Source: Mycobacterium deserti
GTDB lineage: Bacteria; Actinomycetota; Actinomycetes; Mycobacteriales; Mycobacteriaceae
Direction of reading: 5' to 3'
DNA: 64,000 nucleotides
Assembly (NCBI RefSeq): GCF_025345615.1
Contig: NZ_JAODWD010000006.1
Location: 1-64,000 of the forward strand
Within the stretch, counting starts at the first letter, position 1; each line of letters opens with the position of its first letter. The notes under the pieces were generated by a model, which did no database searches, had not been told where the DNA came from, and saw only the letters and a list, made by a program, of their open reading frames with translations. The translations under genes and the position numbers were made by a program. Below are positions 17,680 through 26,296 of the stretch, piece after piece.

Positions 17680-18987
17680 GTGACCGACCGCGATGACGCG
17701 CTGCGGAAGAAGCTCGGCTGGTCGGGTCCGGAGGAATCGGACCTCGACCCGACCGGCGACGACCCCGAACAGCCCACCCCGCCGCCGCCGTTCCGTGAAC
17801 CTGAGCGTCCCGGCGGCTTCCGACCGCCCGCCGCCCGCTACGGGCCGCCCCGCGAATCCGGTCCACCACCGAACGCCCCCTGGGGACAACAGCAGCAGGG
17901 CCACCCGCAGCAGCCGGCGTCGGCTCGCCCACCTCGCCCGCAGGCAGGACCGCCGCAGGGCCAGCCCCCGTCGAACCAGCCGTGGCCGGATGCCGGGTAC
18001 GCGGTGGACGGCCGCGGAGCGCCGCCGCCGCCCGGGTCCTACGCCGACCGCATCCGCGCCGACGAGCTCGTCCCGGCACGCCGGGTGCCCCCAAGCCGGG
18101 GTTGGCGACGGGCGCTCTACAAGGCCACCTTCGGGATGGTGAACCTCGGCCAGGGCCCGGAGGAGATTCGCCAGGCTGAACTGGAAGCGCAAATCAAAGC
18201 CGTCCTTCGCGGTCACTACAAGATCGGCGTGATGGGCAAGGGCGGTGTCGGCAAGACGACCGTCTCGGCCAGCGTTGGGTCGGTGTTCGCCGAACTGCGT
18301 CAGGACGACCGGGTGGTGGCCATCGACGCCGACACCTCGTTCGGCAAGCTCGGCAGCCGGGTGGACCCGCGGGTGCAGGGCTCCTACTGGGAGCTGGCAG
18401 GCGACCAGCATCTGGAGAGCTTCGCCGACCTGCGCAGCCGAGTCGGCAACAACGCCGCGGGCCTGTTCGTGCTCGCGGGGGAGGCGACCCCCGCCCGGCG
18501 ACGCGTGCTCGACCCGGCGATCTACCGGGAAGCAACCTCGCGGCTGGACCGCCACTTCACGATCTCGATCGTCGATTGCAGTTCGACGATGGACACCCCG
18601 GTGACCCAGGAGGTACTACGCGATCTCGACGCGTTGATCGTGGTCTCGTCACCATGGGTCGACGGCGCGGCGGTGGCGGGCCAGACCATGGACTGGCTGG
18701 CCTCTCGCGGTCTCAACGGCCTGCTTCAGCGGACGGTCATCGTCCTGAACGACTCCGACGGGCACGCCGACAAGCGCACGCGATCCATTCTCGCGCAACA
18801 GTTCTCGTCCCAGGGGCAGCGGGTGGTCGAGGTGCCCTTCGACGGGCACCTGCGGCTGGGCAGCGTCATCGACGGAACCAGCGTGATGTCGCCCGCGACC
18901 CGGCGCAAATTCGTCGAGATCGCGGCCGCACTCGCCGAGCACTTCCCGAGAACCGACGACCGCAGCCGGGAGCGCGAGCGGTTCTGA
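17680..18987 (+). CDS. MinD/ParA-like ATPase, EspI paralogue (Rv3860-like)
   Basis: 435 residues from GTG 17680, preceded by the strong ribosome-binding site ggaggag at 17667-17673. Residues ~25-130 are Pro/Gln-rich and disordered. A short basic/helical stretch (RGWRRALYKATFGMVNLGQG) precedes a deviant-Walker ATPase with GKGGVGKT (186-193) and AIDADTSFGKLG. The segment before the P-loop resembles EspI in order (RR-x-LY...N-x-G...P-[DE]-E-I), so the two are paralogues. M. tuberculosis has a comparable protein, Rv3860, close to whiB6. The role is unknown; family members position complexes or respond to ATP. It diverges from espG1 and ends 8 bp from the convergent espM stop. Confidence 0.85.
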   Translation: MTDRDDALRKKLGWSGPEESDLDPTGDDPEQPTPPPPFREPERPGGFRPPAARYGPPRESGPPPNAPWGQQQQGHPQQPASARPPRPQAGPPQGQPPSNQPWPDAGYAVDGRGAPPPPGSYADRIRADELVPARRVPPSRGWRRALYKATFGMVNLGQGPEEIRQAELEAQIKAVLRGHYKIGVMGKGGVGKTTVSASVGSVFAELRQDDRVVAIDADTSFGKLGSRVDPRVQGSYWELAGDQHLESFADLRSRVGNNAAGLFVLAGEATPARRRVLDPAIYREATSRLDRHFTISIVDCSSTMDTPVTQEVLRDLDALIVVSSPWVDGAAVAGQTMDWLASRGLNGLLQRTVIVLNDSDGHADKRTRSILAQQFSSQGQRVVEVPFDGHLRLGSVIDGTSVMSPATRRKFVEIAAALAEHFPRTDDRSRERERF

Positions 18988-18994
18988 CGCGTAA

Positions 18995-19735
18995 TCAGCG
19001 CCAGTCCATCTGTTCGACGAACGTTTCTATAGCCTTCGCCGTCGCGGCCGGTATCAGCTCGTCGGCTTCGGCCCGCACGACCTCGTCCTCGGAAATGCCT
19101 GCGGCTTGGGCTGTTTCGGTGATAGTGAGGTTGGCTCCGCGCCGGATGGCGTACAGCTGCTGGCCCAGTGTGGCCCCCGGAGCCCTGGCCGCGCGCAGCA
19201 TCAGCTCGTCGTACCGGCTCCGCACGGCGCTGAGCGCTTTGATCAGTGGCGGCGACACCTTGCTGATGCGCGCGGCGCGGGCGGCGACGGCCTCGAGCTG
19301 ACGCAGGTCGGCCAGGATCTTTCTCACCCTCGGCGAGAACTCGGGGTCCTCGGGTGCCGGCAGCGCCTCGATCGCCGAACTGAAAGTGCTGACCGCGGTG
19401 ATCACCGCTTGCGCGATCAGAGATGCCTCGTCATTGCCGGACGACGGTTGTTCGGCGCGCGGTGCGGGGGTGACCGACTCGCCGCGCCGGAGCCGGGCGA
19501 TCGTCCCCGGCGGCCAGCGCAGAACCTCTTCCAACTTGGCGCGGGTTCGCTCGCGAGGCCAGCTCCGGCCTTTCTCGAACGCGATCAGCGCCCCCGCGTT
19601 GATGATCCCGTCCGCGGCGAGGCTGCGCTGGCTGATGTCGAGCTCACGCCGACGCGCGGCCGCCGCGGCACCGGCCCGCACCATCCCGGCATCCAGCACT
19701 TCGGTCGCCTCATCGGACGACTCTGCGTGGGCCAT
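18995..19735 (-). CDS. espM: ESX-1 transcriptional regulator EspM
   Basis: 246 residues from ATG 19735 (MAHAESSDEATEVLDAGMVR). The frame is open to 19927, so a longer N-terminus is possible. The N-terminal domain has helix-turn-helix character (RRRELDISQRSLAADGIINA, AFEKGRSWP), and there is a second HTH-like stretch near the C-terminus (LTITETAQAAGISEDEVVRA). It is divergent from whiB6 and next to ESX-1, the position of Rv3863/EspM, which in M. marinum represses whiB6 in response to loss of the ESX-1 machine. The assignment rests on position plus predicted DNA-binding character. Confidence 0.75.
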   Translation of the reverse strand: MAHAESSDEATEVLDAGMVRAGAAAAARRRELDISQRSLAADGIINAGALIAFEKGRSWPRERTRAKLEEVLRWPPGTIARLRRGESVTPAPRAEQPSSGNDEASLIAQAVITAVSTFSSAIEALPAPEDPEFSPRVRKILADLRQLEAVAARAARISKVSPPLIKALSAVRSRYDELMLRAARAPGATLGQQLYAIRRGANLTITETAQAAGISEDEVVRAEADELIPAATAKAIETFVEQMDWR

Positions 19736-20060
19736 GGACGAGCGATCCTCGACTGTGGAGCGGGCGACGGGCCCGCCAATCGTAACCGCCCTGACGCCGA
19801 GCGCTACGACTTGGTGCCGTGTCGCTGTGGCATAGCTACGCCGGCCTGAAGCGGAGACCGTTGCATCCGCTACGGTTTCCAGCGACGCCGCCTGAACTGG
19901 TTTTTGCAGTTCAAGCGGCGCTCGCACGCTGTGCCACTCCCGACGCCCACAAAAGTGTTCTGTTTTTGTGGCGCTAACTGTTGCATCGCTACGGTTTGTG
20001 CGCTACCTTTTCGCCAACGCGGTGCCACGACCGCAGAGCACATGCAGAGGAGTCACAGCG
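19736..20060. promoter_or_regulatory. espM-whiB6 divergent regulatory region
   Basis: 325 bp with dense symmetry. Inverted repeat 1: 13-bp arms 19887-19899 (GCCGCCTGAACTG) and 19907-19919 (CAGTTCAAGCGGC), one wobble, 7-nt loop. Inverted repeat 2: CCACAAAA (19947-19954) / TTTTGTGG (19964-19971). A direct repeat, GTTGCATC(C)GCTACGGTTT, occurs at 19860-19878 and 19980-19997. The second copy starts with TTGCAT, 17 bp before TACCTT (20004-20009), a plausible SigA-type whiB6 promoter. These are candidate EspM operators. Confidence 0.6.
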
Positions 20061-20351
20061 ATGAACACGACGCCCTGGGACGAGACCCCGATCGGTGCTT
20101 GCACACGGGATCCCGAGCGATGGACGACGACAGCCGACGAGGAAGCCAAGACGATCTGCCGGGCGTGCCCGCGTCGCTGGATGTGCGCCCGTGATGCCTG
20201 CGAGTTGCCGCGCGCTGAAGGGCTCTGGGCCGGCATCGTGATCCCCGAGGGCGGCCGCGGTCGCACCTTCGCGCTGCGCCAGCTGCGGAATCTCGCGGAG
20301 TCGCACGGGTATCCGGTGCGGGAGCGCCGTCTCTACGCCGACATCGCCTAG
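20061..20351 (+). CDS. whiB6: WhiB-family redox regulator WhiB6
   Basis: 96 residues from ATG 20061. Four cysteines bind a [4Fe-4S] cluster: C14, C33, C36 and C42 in the pattern C-x18-C-x2-C-x5-C. The WhiB turn appears as GLWAGI instead of GVWGG. A basic C-terminus (VRERR) could contact DNA. In pathogenic mycobacteria WhiB6 senses redox and NO and controls ESX-1 genes; its divergent neighbour EspM and the ESX-1 context support WhiB6 over other paralogues. ribosome-binding site agagg lies upstream, and a hairpin terminator follows the stop. Confidence 0.88.
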   Translation: MNTTPWDETPIGACTRDPERWTTTADEEAKTICRACPRRWMCARDACELPRAEGLWAGIVIPEGGRGRTFALRQLRNLAESHGYPVRERRLYADIA

Positions 20352-20358
20352 CCCCCGT

Positions 20359-20389
20359 CCCGCCGCCGGATCGGGGGGTCGGCGGCGGG
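20359..20389 (+). terminator. whiB6 terminator hairpin
   Basis: Perfect 10-bp GC stem CCCGCCGCCG (20359-20368) / CGGCGGCGGG (20380-20389) with an 11-nt loop, 8 bp after the whiB6 stop. The rest of the gap to 20560 shows nothing that I can name. Confidence 0.75.
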
Positions 20390-20560
20390 CGGAATATCTC
20401 GGCCAGGCCCGCCGTTGGATGACGCGACGGTGCCGGGCATGCCCCGGGCCCCAACCAACACTGTCGCTTCGAGCGACCACTCGCCGAGAGGCGCCATGGC
20501 GGCACCGTCCCCTCTTGATGGCCGCGGCTACCGCGTCGTCGCCGTCGCGGTGGACTTCCC

Positions 20561-21775
20561 TCAGCCCGCCATTTGGTCGACGGGCGGTCGCGTGGTGGCT
20601 GACGAGTCGGTACGTCCTGTTCGCCGAGCGGTGGCATCGACCCCGGCTAGTCCGAGGGCGAGCACGGCAAGCGCGGCACCGATCCACAACACCGCGGGGT
20701 ATCCGAATCCGGCGGTGAGTGCCATCCCGCCCACGGCCGGTCCGATGGTGATACCGACGTTGAATGCTGCGATGTTTCCTGCCACCGACAGCGTGGGCGC
20801 CGCGGGAGCGATGCCGAAAACCCGAGAGTTCAGCGCCGGGTTGGTGCCGAAACCGACCAGGCCGAGCAGAACCACGAGGACGACCACCGCGACGGCGTGG
20901 GTCGCGGTGAGGGCGAGCGCGGCGGAAACGATTGCCAGCGCGCTGAATCCACCGACGAGCACGCCGACTGGCAGGCGATCTGCCGCCCGCCCGCCTGCGG
21001 ACATGCCGGCCAGCGCACCCAGCCCGTAGATGAGCATGACCACAGGCACCCAGGCCGGGTCGAGACCGGTGGTGTCGAGCACCATGGCGCCGAGATAGGA
21101 GAACGTGCCGAACAGCGACGCGGTCGAGGTCGCCGTGATCGCGTAGGAAAGCCACAGTCTGCGGTTCAGGACAGCACGCAGTTCGACGCTGATGCGTGGC
21201 ACGGTGTTGCTGCGCAGATCGGGCACGGCGATGAGGATGGCCACCGCGGCGGCTACCGTCATCGCCGCGACGGCCCAGAACGCGCCCCGCCATCCGAAAT
21301 GCTGTCCGATCCACGTACCTGCGGGCAACCCGACGACGGTCGCGACAGTCAGCCCCCCGGCGACAACGCTCATCGCGCGTCCCCGCCGATCGGGTGGCAC
21401 CAGAGACATCGCGGTGCTCGCGCCCACCGCCCAGAAGCCTGCGTAGACGAATCCCCCGATGAAGCGGGAGCCGAGCAGCAGCGGATAACTGGTTGTCAGT
21501 GCGCCGACGACGTGGACCAGCGCGAATAAACCCAGGAACGCGAGCATGGCGCGCTTTCGCGGCCACCGAAGCGTGACGATCGCCAGCGTGGGCGCACCGA
21601 GCAGCATGCCGAATGCGAAGCCCGAGATCAGCAGTGCCGCGTGCGGGATCGTGACCGACAGGTCGGCCGACATCTCGGGCAGCATCCCGGCGAGCATGAG
21701 TTCGCTGGTTCCCTGCGCGAAGATCGCCAGGCCGATGACCCAGACCGGCGAGATCTTCGATGCCGTGAAGCGCAT
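20561..21775 (-). CDS. MFS drug efflux transporter, Cmx/CmlR-like (DHA1)
   Basis: 404 residues with about 12 transmembrane helices. The DHA1 drug/H+ antiporter signatures are present: RFIGGFVYAGFWAVGA (motif near TM4) and GLPAGTWIGQHFGWRGAFWA (motif C/TM5 region). The sequence resembles actinobacterial chloramphenicol exporters of the Cmx/CmrA type (AQGTSELMLAGMLPEMSADL), but substrate cannot be read from sequence. It is divergent from a TetR gene with two repeat operators between them, the usual repressor/pump pair. The C-terminus is polar. Confidence 0.85.
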   Translation of the reverse strand: MRFTASKISPVWVIGLAIFAQGTSELMLAGMLPEMSADLSVTIPHAALLISGFAFGMLLGAPTLAIVTLRWPRKRAMLAFLGLFALVHVVGALTTSYPLLLGSRFIGGFVYAGFWAVGASTAMSLVPPDRRGRAMSVVAGGLTVATVVGLPAGTWIGQHFGWRGAFWAVAAMTVAAAVAILIAVPDLRSNTVPRISVELRAVLNRRLWLSYAITATSTASLFGTFSYLGAMVLDTTGLDPAWVPVVMLIYGLGALAGMSAGGRAADRLPVGVLVGGFSALAIVSAALALTATHAVAVVVLVVLLGLVGFGTNPALNSRVFGIAPAAPTLSVAGNIAAFNVGITIGPAVGGMALTAGFGYPAVLWIGAALAVLALGLAGVDATARRTGRTDSSATTRPPVDQMAG

Positions 21776-21791
21776 GTGTCACCTGCTTTCC

Positions 21792-21845
21792 CTAGCGGTC
21801 GTTACAGATATCGAACGTAGCATATTCTCTAGCGATCGTTATAGA
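21792..21845. promoter_or_regulatory. Paired TetR operator candidates between MFS and tetR
   Basis: Two 17-bp direct repeats, CTAGCG[GA]TCGTTA[CT]AGA, at 21792-21808 and 21829-21845, 37 bp apart. Each core (TAGCGATCGTTA in copy 2) is nearly palindromic. They sit directly between the divergent start codons, so a bound repressor would cover both promoters. Confidence 0.7.
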
Positions 21846-21853
21846 ATGGGCTC

Positions 21854-22444
21854 GTGGTGGCATCGACCCGCGGGCGCCCCCGCTCGTTCGATCGGGACTT
21901 CGCACTGGACAAGGCGATTCGGATGTTCTGGCGATGTGGGTACGAGGCCACCTCGATACGCGACCTCACCGACGAGCTCGGGATCGGCGCTCCGAGCCTC
22001 TACACGGCGTTTGGTGACAAGCAGCAATTGTTCGCCGAGGCGTTGCGCGTGTACGACGCTCGGTACGGCGGATTTATCGATGCGGCATTGACAGAGGAGC
22101 CGACAGCCCGAAAGGCGGCCGCGCGCATCCTCGCCGAGGCGCCTGCGCGGTACACGCGTCGTGGGCTCCCGGCTGGATGTCTGGTCGTCAGCGGGGACGC
22201 TGGTGCGACGGATGAGGCGGTACGGCAGGCTGCCCGCAAATTGCGGCGCCGCAACACGGCGGCGTTCGCCGCCAAGATCAGGGCCGACGTCGACGCCGGG
22301 AGGCTGCCCGCCGATACGGATGCGCTTGCTCTCGCCCGCTACACGATGGCGATGCTGAGCGGGATCGCCCAATCTGCTTCTGACGGCGTACCCCGTAGCC
22401 AACTCGAGCGAGCGTCCCGCATTGCGGTGCAGGCGTGGCCATGA
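21854..22444 (+). CDS. TetR-family transcriptional repressor
   Basis: 196 residues from GTG 21854. N-terminal HTH: DKAIRMFWRCGYEATSIRDL...GAPSLYTAFGDKQQLF (about residues 17-58), the classic TetR DNA-binding domain of the TetR/AcrR group. The C-terminal ligand-binding domain has the TetR_C_16/40-like RRGLPAGCLVVSG block. It is divergent from the MFS pump and probably represses both genes through the paired repeats, with release by a drug ligand (inference). It ends 22 bp from the convergent VanY-like gene. Confidence 0.9.
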   Translation: MVASTRGRPRSFDRDFALDKAIRMFWRCGYEATSIRDLTDELGIGAPSLYTAFGDKQQLFAEALRVYDARYGGFIDAALTEEPTARKAAARILAEAPARYTRRGLPAGCLVVSGDAGATDEAVRQAARKLRRRNTAAFAAKIRADVDAGRLPADTDALALARYTMAMLSGIAQSASDGVPRSQLERASRIAVQAWP

Positions 22445-22466
22445 CCCTCAGATCGCCAAAGCGCGC

Positions 22467-23183
22467 CTACTGCTGCATCCTCGGATCATGCGTGGGGTCG
22501 ACATACAGGGGTGGGCAACCGTCAAGACCAGCTTCGGGCCGCAGTTCGTAGTGCCAGGGTTCGTTGAGGTAGATCTGGCACAACCCGTAGAGGGCCCCGT
22601 TCGCAGATAGCCACGTCGTCGCATCGGAAGGCCCGATGTCGACCGCGTCCCCCGATACGTGAGCGGACGTGGTGGACGTGGCCACCCAGCGGGCAGCTTC
22701 CGCTTCCGACCCGTACTCCGAGACCGCCTCACGCAGCAGCTGTTCCTGGTATTCCGCGGAACGCCAACCACTGTTGAGGACGAACTCCACCCCATCGTGC
22801 TGGGCATCCGTCGCGGCGTCCCGCAGGGCTCCGAGCAGATCCGCGTCGAGGTTGGCCACGGCCGGAACCTCGTCATCAAAGACGTTGACGCCGTCGGGGA
22901 CGGCGCCACCGGCGACGCTGGATCCCGATTCAACTTTGCGGTCAGGCACACCTTCTGGCTGAGAAGGCTGCCTTGGGGCCACTTCGCCATGCGGAAGGAG
23001 CGGCGCCGCAGCAGCCGGTCCATCGTGGTTGAGGTGGGTGGGCGGTGCCGCCGGGGAGGTCAGCCAGGCCGGCGACTGGTGGACAAGGACACCGATAAGG
23101 GCTGCGTTGAGCACTGCAGCGGCGGCGAAGATCGTTGCTGGGAGATGTCGGGCTGCTACTCGTGCGGATGGGTTGTAGGTCAT
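22467..23183 (-). CDS. VanY-type D-alanyl-D-alanine carboxypeptidase (M15B)
   Basis: 238 residues from ATG 23183; a TTG four codons upstream is in frame but less likely. An N-terminal hydrophobic segment (ATIFAAAAVLNAALIGVLV) works as signal anchor or signal peptide. A Pro/Ala-rich linker leads to the M15 zinc peptidase domain: SGWRS (138-142), zinc ligands in SAHVSGDAVD (His175, Asp182) and the catalytic EPWHYE (Glu208, His211). It would cleave terminal D-Ala from peptidoglycan stem peptides outside the membrane. Its promoter region shares a 60-bp element with the next secreted gene, and a two-component system is adjacent, so joint control is likely. Confidence 0.87.
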   Translation of the reverse strand: MTYNPSARVAARHLPATIFAAAAVLNAALIGVLVHQSPAWLTSPAAPPTHLNHDGPAAAAPLLPHGEVAPRQPSQPEGVPDRKVESGSSVAGGAVPDGVNVFDDEVPAVANLDADLLGALRDAATDAQHDGVEFVLNSGWRSAEYQEQLLREAVSEYGSEAEAARWVATSTTSAHVSGDAVDIGPSDATTWLSANGALYGLCQIYLNEPWHYELRPEAGLDGCPPLYVDPTHDPRMQQ

Positions 23184-23193
23184 GACTTCAGTC

Positions 23194-23253
23194 AAGGCAG
23201 CGTGGTGTTGTCAGCGCGTATGTGGTTTCTGATATGCCGACGACATGCACCGG
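23194..23253 (-). promoter_or_regulatory. 60-bp duplicated upstream element, copy 1
   Basis: Ungapped 47/60 identity with 23891-23950. It ends 10 bp before the VanY-like start. The most conserved stretch is GGTGTTGTCAGC (plus strand, 23204-23215), followed by CGTATG. Probable promoter plus response-regulator site. Confidence 0.7.
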
Positions 23254-23275
23254 CTCGGTACGTGCGCAGAGCGTG

Positions 23276-23316
23276 GCGGCCACGCCGGTGGCGACTGTCG
23301 CTACCGGCGTGGCCGC
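23276..23316 (-). terminator. Strong stem-loop terminator
   Basis: Perfect 14-bp inverted repeat, GCGGCCACGCCGGT (23276-23289) / ACCGGCGTGGCCGC (23303-23316), loop 13 nt, 17 bp after the stop of the small secreted protein gene. It isolates that gene from the VanY-like gene downstream, so each needs its own promoter. Confidence 0.85.
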
Positions 23317-23333
23317 GCTTTCGAGCTTTATTC

Positions 23334-23879
23334 TCAGCCCGGCTGGCCAGTTCCCAGTGGCCCCGGCAGCGCGGCGCTGAAGAGGCCGCGGCACGCATCC
23401 ACCGCGGGCTGGAGCTCGGGAATGCTGCGGGCGCTGACGTCGCCACGCATCTTCGACGTGTCGATGAGGGGGTCACGTGCGGTGGCGGGATCAGGAAAGT
23501 CCGGCACCCCGTTGTCGCGAACGCATTGGGCGAACTCGAGTGCAGCGTCCTGTTGCTCTGGAGTGCGCTGGGCGTCGGTTGACCAGCCCGGCGGTTGCAG
23601 GCCCTTGCAAACGCCGACAGCGTTCACCCACACGGCCTTCGGTACCGAGATACCTCCGTAGGGGATCTGACCGTCTGCGTTGGGGTTCGGGAAATCCGCG
23701 ACGCCGTTGGCGCGCATGCACTCGGAGTACTTCACCGCCTGCTCCTGACCGGCGGGGGTGGCTCCGGCCTGGGCCGCGATGGCCAAACCTCCCGAGCCAA
23801 TCAAGGCGGCCATGGCGAAAACGGCCAGCGGTCGTCGAGTGCTGCGGACTGCGGTGTGTGCTGAATTGTTGTGTGTCAT
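23334..23879 (-). CDS. Small secreted protein with duplicated Cys motif
   Basis: 181 residues from ATG 23879 (MTHNNSAHTAVRSTRRPLAV); an in-frame upstream frame would destroy the signal peptide. The signal peptide ends near IAAQAGA. The mature part has two copies of C-[MV]-R-x-N-G-V-x-D-F-P-x-P, each followed by a second cysteine (VCKGLQ, ACRGLF), which suggests two disulfide-bonded repeats. This motif is known from many actinobacterial secreted or lipid-anchored proteins without firm function. The gene is divergent from the response regulator and shares its upstream element with the VanY-like gene. Confidence 0.8.
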   Translation of the reverse strand: MTHNNSAHTAVRSTRRPLAVFAMAALIGSGGLAIAAQAGATPAGQEQAVKYSECMRANGVADFPNPNADGQIPYGGISVPKAVWVNAVGVCKGLQPPGWSTDAQRTPEQQDAALEFAQCVRDNGVPDFPDPATARDPLIDTSKMRGDVSARSIPELQPAVDACRGLFSAALPGPLGTGQPG

Positions 23880-23890
23880 GGTCGCTAGTG

Positions 23891-23950
23891 AAGGCGCTGT
23901 GGTGTTGTCAGCACGTATGCGGCATTCGATACACCGACGATATGCAGCGG
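23891..23950 (-). promoter_or_regulatory. 60-bp duplicated upstream element, copy 2
   Basis: Second copy of the element at 23194-23253 (47/60 identical, no gaps). It ends 11 bp before the start of the secreted protein gene and lies 19 bp from the divergent response-regulator start, so it may control both directions. Confidence 0.7.
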
Positions 23951-23969
23951 CCCGTAGCGTCACGCCTGT

Positions 23970-24657
<688 letters not shown>

Positions 24658-24665
<8 letters not shown>

Positions 24666-25833
24666 GCCGCCTGGGGTGAGTGTTCGCCTCAAATTGACCC
24701 TCAGCTACGCCGGCTTCCTCATGTTCGCCGGCGCCTTGCTGCTCGCCGCGGTATGGGTCTTCCTGCTGCGTCACGTTCCCGACCGGATGATGATCATCCC
24801 CGGGAGCACCGACGACACGCTGACTGATGGCGTGTTTCCCATCCGGTCCAACCTCCTGCGGGCCTTCGCTCCGGCGGCGGCGGCAGTGCTGGCGTTCCTG
24901 CTGGCCTTCGGCCTCGCCGGAGGGTGGCTCCTCGCCGGCCGGATGCTCAACCCCCTGACTCGAATCACGAACGCCGCCCGCATGGCCACCAACGGGTCGC
25001 TGTCACACCGGATCCGGCTGCCAGGCCGCAGGGACGAGTTTCGCGAACTCGCCGACACCTTCGACACGATGCTCGCACGGCTGGAAGCGCACGTCGCCGA
25101 ACAACAGAGGTTCGCGGCCAACGCTTCTCACGAACTGCGCACCCCACTGGCGATCACCCAGACCCTTCTCGACGTGGCCCGCAGTGACCCCGACCGCGAC
25201 ACCGGGGAACTCGTCGAACGCCTTCGCGCCGTCAACACCCGAGCGATCGACCTCACCGAAGCGCTGCTTCTACTCAGCCGCGCCGACCAAAGGTCCTTCA
25301 CCAGAGAACACGTCGACCTATCCCTCATCGCCGAAGAAGCCACCGAAACGCTTCTCCCCCTTGCCGAGAAGCATGGCGTCACGCTCAAGACCGCAGGCGA
25401 CGTCACCCCGACCGTCGGCTCATACGCACTGCTGCTGCAGATGGCGATCAACCTCGTGCACAACGCGATCGTCCACAACCTGCCGGAACAGGGCACCGTG
25501 TGGGTCACCACCAGCATTCACCCCGACGGTGCGATGCTCACCGTCGAGAACACCGGCGAGGTGCTTTTTCCCACAGTGGTTTCCACTCTTGCCGAGCCGT
25601 TTCAGCGCGGCACCGGACGTATACGCACCGACCACGCAGGCGTTGGTCTCGGTCTGGCGATCGTCGACAGCATCGCCGAAGCGCACGACGGAGAACTCAC
25701 ACTCAGCCCCCGTCCCGATGGCGGGCTCCGCGTCACGGTGCAACTACCCACGGTGCAGGTTGTCAACAGGTCGATGTCGAGTTGTCCACAGGCGGCCGTC
25801 GCGCACGGCACATCTGTCGGCCTTCCGCTTTAG
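24658..25833 (+). CDS. Two-component sensor histidine kinase
   Basis: 391 residues from GTG 24658, preceded by GAAGGAGG inside the end of the regulator gene. Two transmembrane helices (about 12-37 and 69-93) enclose a short ~30-residue extracellular loop. A HAMP linker (about 93-146) follows, then the HisKA dimerisation domain with His158 in FAANASHELRTPL and the HATPase domain with N box (INLVHNAIVHN) and G box (GVGLGLAIVDSIAEAH). A short loop suggests membrane-stress or small-ligand sensing, as in VanS-like kinases. The C-terminal ~20 residues are a variable tail. Confidence 0.93.
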
Positions 25834-25842
25834 CGTGCGGTC

Positions 25843-26271
25843 ATGACGAACTGGATCAACACGGTCAGCCGTGATCACGTTTCGCTTGGCGTGCGCGGCC
25901 GATTCACACAGGCCAACCATGGCAAGCCGACCACGCTCCGCAGGATGGCGCGCGGCGACTGGATCATCTTCTACTCGCCGAAGACGGCCTACCCCACGGG
26001 AGATCCGTTGCAGGCCTTCACCGCCATTGGGCAGGTCGTCGACGACGAGCCCTATCAGGCCGAACCCAAGGAGGACGGTCCGTGGCGGCGCAACGTCGAC
26101 TTCCTCGAGTGCGGCGAGACGCCGATCCGACCGCTGCTCGACAAGCTCGACTTCATCGAGGACAAGGCCCGCTGGGGGTACAAATTCCGTTTCGGCTTGT
26201 TTAAAATCGACGACCACGACCTGAGGGTCATTCGGTCAGCGATGACACGGGCACGGCGGTTGCGGCAGTAG
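25843..26271 (+). CDS. EVE domain-containing protein
   Basis: 142 residues from ATG 25843. The EVE/PUA-like fold is recognised from NWINTVSRDHV at the N-terminus, RRMARGDWIIFYSPKT and GEVxxDD-like AIGQVVDDEPYQ. EVE domains bind modified bases in DNA or RNA, and some occur next to restriction systems, but none is near here. It lies 9 bp after the kinase stop and could be co-transcribed, without an obvious functional link. Confidence 0.87.
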   Translation: MTNWINTVSRDHVSLGVRGRFTQANHGKPTTLRRMARGDWIIFYSPKTAYPTGDPLQAFTAIGQVVDDEPYQAEPKEDGPWRRNVDFLECGETPIRPLLDKLDFIEDKARWGYKFRFGLFKIDDHDLRVIRSAMTRARRLRQ

Positions 26272-26296
26272 TCGATAAATCCTCACGAGGGGTGCC

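Noticed and set aside
25782..25790. TTGTCCACA DnaA box inside the histidine kinase gene
   Set aside because: Single box within a coding region, no cluster; a chance match is likely.
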